From: Cunninghamella blakesleeana
Taxonomy: Eukaryota > Mucoromycota > Mucoromycetes > Mucorales > Cunninghamellaceae
NCBI GenBank assembly: GCA_017871115.1
Contig: JAFCIZ010000005.1
Span: 2,588,501-2,652,500 of the forward strand
Direction: 5' to 3'
Length of the DNA stretch: 64,000 nucleotides
Every line of letters starts with the position of its first letter. Within the stretch, counting starts at the first letter, position 1. Under the pieces are notes generated by a model. The model ran no database searches and had not been told where the DNA came from. It was given only the letters and a program-made list of their open reading frames with translations. Both the position numbers and the translations under genes were made by a program. Of the stretch, positions 61,458 through 64,000 are shown piece after piece.

Positions 61458-62767
61458 ATGGGTAAGGCATAGTTGACATCCATCCATCCATCCATCTATC
61501 AATTTAGTTATATTTAATAAATAGTTATCTAATTACAATGATCAACAAACGGTAGAATAGAAATGGACTATGAAAAAAAAAATAACTAAAGTGATAATGG
61601 ATATATGGACTTGTATAAAAAATTATATATATAAAATTTATATGCAGTAAGGAACTCATTTATATACGTATACTTTTTTTTTTTCCCTTTCTTAATATAC
61701 TTTTAACTATAGGTATCAGTCGTGATTCTCGTCATAAGCGTAGTGCCTCCGGTGCTAGACGTTCTCAATACAGAAAGAAGAGAAAGTAAGGATTCAACCA
61801 TTTTTATTTGGATATTTATGTTTAAAAAAGGATATGTGGATAATTTTTTATTATACTGGATATGGAAATATGGAAAAATATAATTGTATTGGAAGCAAAC
61901 ATATACATATATACATATATGTATATGTATATGTATGGAATAAATAAGGAGCAAGAAAGATAGGGAAGAAATGGATTCAGATTTATAAAAGAGGAAGGGG
62001 AAGAATAAAAAGAAAATAGAAATATAACTAAACTCTCTTCTACACCATTTTTTTATTTATATTATTTTGAAAAAATGATAATTAAAATAAAATAGGTTCG
62101 AATTGGGTCGTCAATCCGCTAACACCAAATTAGGAGCTAAGCGTATCCATTTAGTCCGTGTTCGTGGTGGTAACTACAAACACCGTGCTCTTCGTCTTGA
62201 AGCTGGTAACTTCTCATGGGGTTCTGAAGGTATTTCTCGCAAGACTCGTGTTTTAACTGTAGTTTACAATGCTTCTAATAACGAATTGGTTCGTACCAAC
62301 ACTCTTGTCAAAGGTGCTGTCATCCAAATTGATGCTACTCCTTTCCGTCAATGGTATGAATCTCACTATGCTCAAGTTTTAGGTAAGAAGAAATCCACTG
62401 CTACCAAGACTGAAGAAGTAGAACATGCTGCTGATAACAAATCCAACTCTGTTCAAAAGAAGATCGCTGCTCGCCAAGCTACTGCTGCTGTTGATCCCCT
62501 TTTAGATGATCAATTCAATGCTGGTCGTCTCTATGCTATCATTGCTTCTCGTCCTGGTCAATCTGGTCGTTGTGATGGTTACATTCTTGAAGGCAAAGAA
62601 CTTGAATTCTATGTCAAGAAAATCAAGGTAAAAAAAAAATTGAATATATAATAATAATGAATAAAAATAAAAATATAGTCGAGTAGATAGTAATAATATT
62701 AATAATCATTGTATATTAACTTTTTTATTTTCTTTCTTTTTTATACTTGTAGTCCAAGAAGCATTAA
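61458..62767 (+). CDS. RPS8: 40S ribosomal protein S8 (eS8)
   Basis: Component of the small ribosomal subunit. Four exons (61458-61461, 61713-61785, 62096-62627, 62753-62767) give 207 residues. The first exon is only ATGG; joining restores [20 protein letters not shown], then [20 protein letters not shown] and [58 protein letters not shown], and C-terminal [20 protein letters not shown]. The last exon is five codons (SKKH-stop). Codons favour GGT, CGT, GCT and C-ending choices, as expected for a highly expressed gene. No TATA box is evident; the leader is short and C/T-rich. Confidence 0.97.
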
Positions 62768-63258
62768 ACTTAGTCTTTATTTTAACTTTAATTATTATTC
62801 ATTAAAATGCCTTTTTGTTTATTCTTCGTCTTTTAATTTGATTGTTTGTTTAATAATTGTATGATATAAATATTTGAATTTTATTTCCTTACAAAAAGAT
62901 CAACATTTTTTGATCATTGTTTTTTCAAGTATTTAATAATAATGTGAAAGATCGAGATTAATACATGGACAATAGATAATGAATATAAAAAAGAGCTATG
63001 GTCATACTATTTTAGAAATAATCTTTTATTATCTATATACATACATTCGTATATATATGTATGCATGTATGTATATGAAGTTGTAGTGTTATTTTTATTT
63101 CATGATAGTAGTTTTTTCATCTTATTTCAATTTGGCAGTAAAAAAACATTTTTTTTTAAATGGCGGGAGTTGATTTTTTTTTTTGGAAGGTGAATGAATT
63201 AGTTTGTCTACGTTTAAAATCGAGTGATTCTTTCTCTTTTTTTAGCTTCATTATTACC
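62768..63258. other. Intergenic between RPS8 and RPL11
   Basis: RPS8 3' flank, then a likely RPL11 promoter with GGCGGGAG at 63162-63169 and a T-run, followed by a pyrimidine-rich leader TCTCTTTTTTTAG at 63233-63245. No gene seen. Confidence 0.6.
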
Positions 63259-63667
63259 ATGGTACGCACAATCATATTGATTTTTTAAAAAATATAAGAG
63301 TAGAGAAGATTATATTATTTAATGATTCAATAATGGATGACAAGTGATGGATAATAATAAATAAATAGATGGATGGATGAATAAATTGGATGGATTATTA
63401 AGAAATAGTAATTTTTTTTTAAAAAAAAATACATACATTCCATATAAAATACTCATATCTGAATTGGGTCCTGTTGCTATTATTTAAAAAAACACCTTGT
63501 CACCTATTTTGAATTTTTTAAATAAGGACAAATATATTGATAATAGTCATGAATATGAATATAGATATTAATCACTTTTGCATATATTTTTTTTATTTTA
63601 TTTTTTATTTCAACCTCCCTCAAAAAAAACTATCACAACCACCACTACCACCACCACCCTTTTAAAT

Positions 63668-63745
<78 letters not shown>

Positions 63746-64000
63746 GAGCGCCGAACAAAAGGTCAAGGCCAACCCTATGAAGAAACTTCATATTGAAAAA
63801 CTTGTTCTCAACATTTGTGTTGGTGAATCAGGTGATCGTTTGACCCGTGCTGCCAAAGTATTAGAACAATTGACTGGTCAAACCCCCGTTTACTCCAAGG
63901 CTCGTTACACCATCCGTACTTTCGGTATTCGTCGTAATGAAAAAATTGCTGTCCATGTCACTGTCCGTGGTCCTAAAGCCGAAGAAATCATTGAACGTGG
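63259..64000 (+). CDS. RPL11: 60S ribosomal protein L11 (uL5), 3' part outside window
   Basis: Large-subunit protein contacting 5S rRNA. First exon is the start codon alone (63259-63261), followed by a 485-base intron (donor GTACGC) and exon 2 from 63747, which runs off the window. Joined start: [80 protein letters not shown]. Eighty-five residues are visible. The intron ends in a 76-base AAT repeat that touches the acceptor AATAG, leaving no usual polypyrimidine tract. Codon choice is that of a highly expressed gene. An alternative is that a start exists elsewhere upstream; the ATG at 63259 is the best because it gives the conserved [12 protein letters not shown] start. Confidence 0.93.
63670..63745. 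repeat. (AAT)n trinucleotide microsatellite at the RPL11 3' splice site
   Basis: About 25 uninterrupted AAT units extending to the AG acceptor of the RPL11 intron. Length variation would alter the branch point to acceptor distance. Confidence 0.95.

Noticed and set aside
63262..63746. Possible C/D box snoRNA in the RPL11 intron
   Set aside because: A GTGATGG and a later CTGA exist but are not proper C and D boxes, and no terminal stem was seen.

Overview
The window is nuclear DNA from a filamentous, early-diverging fungus, most likely of the Mucorales (Rhizopus/Mucor relatives). The reasons are: very AT-rich sequence; dense short GT-AG introns often filled with TA runs; a rhizopuspepsin-like secreted aspartic protease; Zn2Cys6 regulators; and fungal-type Lrg1, Sin3, Snf2/Sth1 and Pns1 homologues. 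No prokaryotic, CRISPR, plasmid or intact transposon feature was seen. Exon structures were assembled by hand, and for every multi-exon gene the joined exons sum to whole codons with conserved protein blocks continuing across the junctions.

Layout. 1-4.8 kb: a partial, unusually short Sin3-type corepressor (minus) and a choline-transporter-like Pns1 membrane protein (minus). 5.3-14.1 kb: three tandem paralogous Zn2Cys6 transcription factor genes (minus), two of them with perfectly identical DNA blocks and shared upstream elements. 14.1-16.5 kb: a gene-poor gap. 16.5-21.7 kb: aspartic protease with a TATA box, a 144-residue orphan and a coiled-coil protein with a C-terminal membrane anchor. 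22.3-29.8 kb (minus): Lrg1-type LIM/RhoGAP, a holo-ACP synthase with a GC-AG intron, and an RS-rich unknown. 30.4-44.3 kb (plus): peroxisomal acyl-CoA thioesterase ending in SKL, tRNA-Pro (minus), a TM9/EMP70 protein, Pex11, an ADP-sugar-type Nudix hydrolase, a small EF-hand protein and UBA3. 45.4-52.3 kb (minus): a small RVxF-containing protein and an Snf2/Sth1 remodeller. 53.1-64.0 kb (plus): PP2A catalytic subunit, a 748-residue orphan, decayed coding fragments on the minus strand, a DDT-domain protein, RPS8 and the start of RPL11.

The genes are mostly unrelated housekeeping functions. Three themes link some of them: chromatin (Sin3, Snf2/Sth1, DDT protein), peroxisome (thioesterase with SKL, Pex11) and translation (RPS8, RPL11, tRNA-Pro). 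The only real gene cluster is the Zn2Cys6 trio. No clearly new multi-gene system is visible; the best leads are that trio with its gene-conversion-like blocks and conserved promoter elements, very small exons in several genes, and the orphan proteins.
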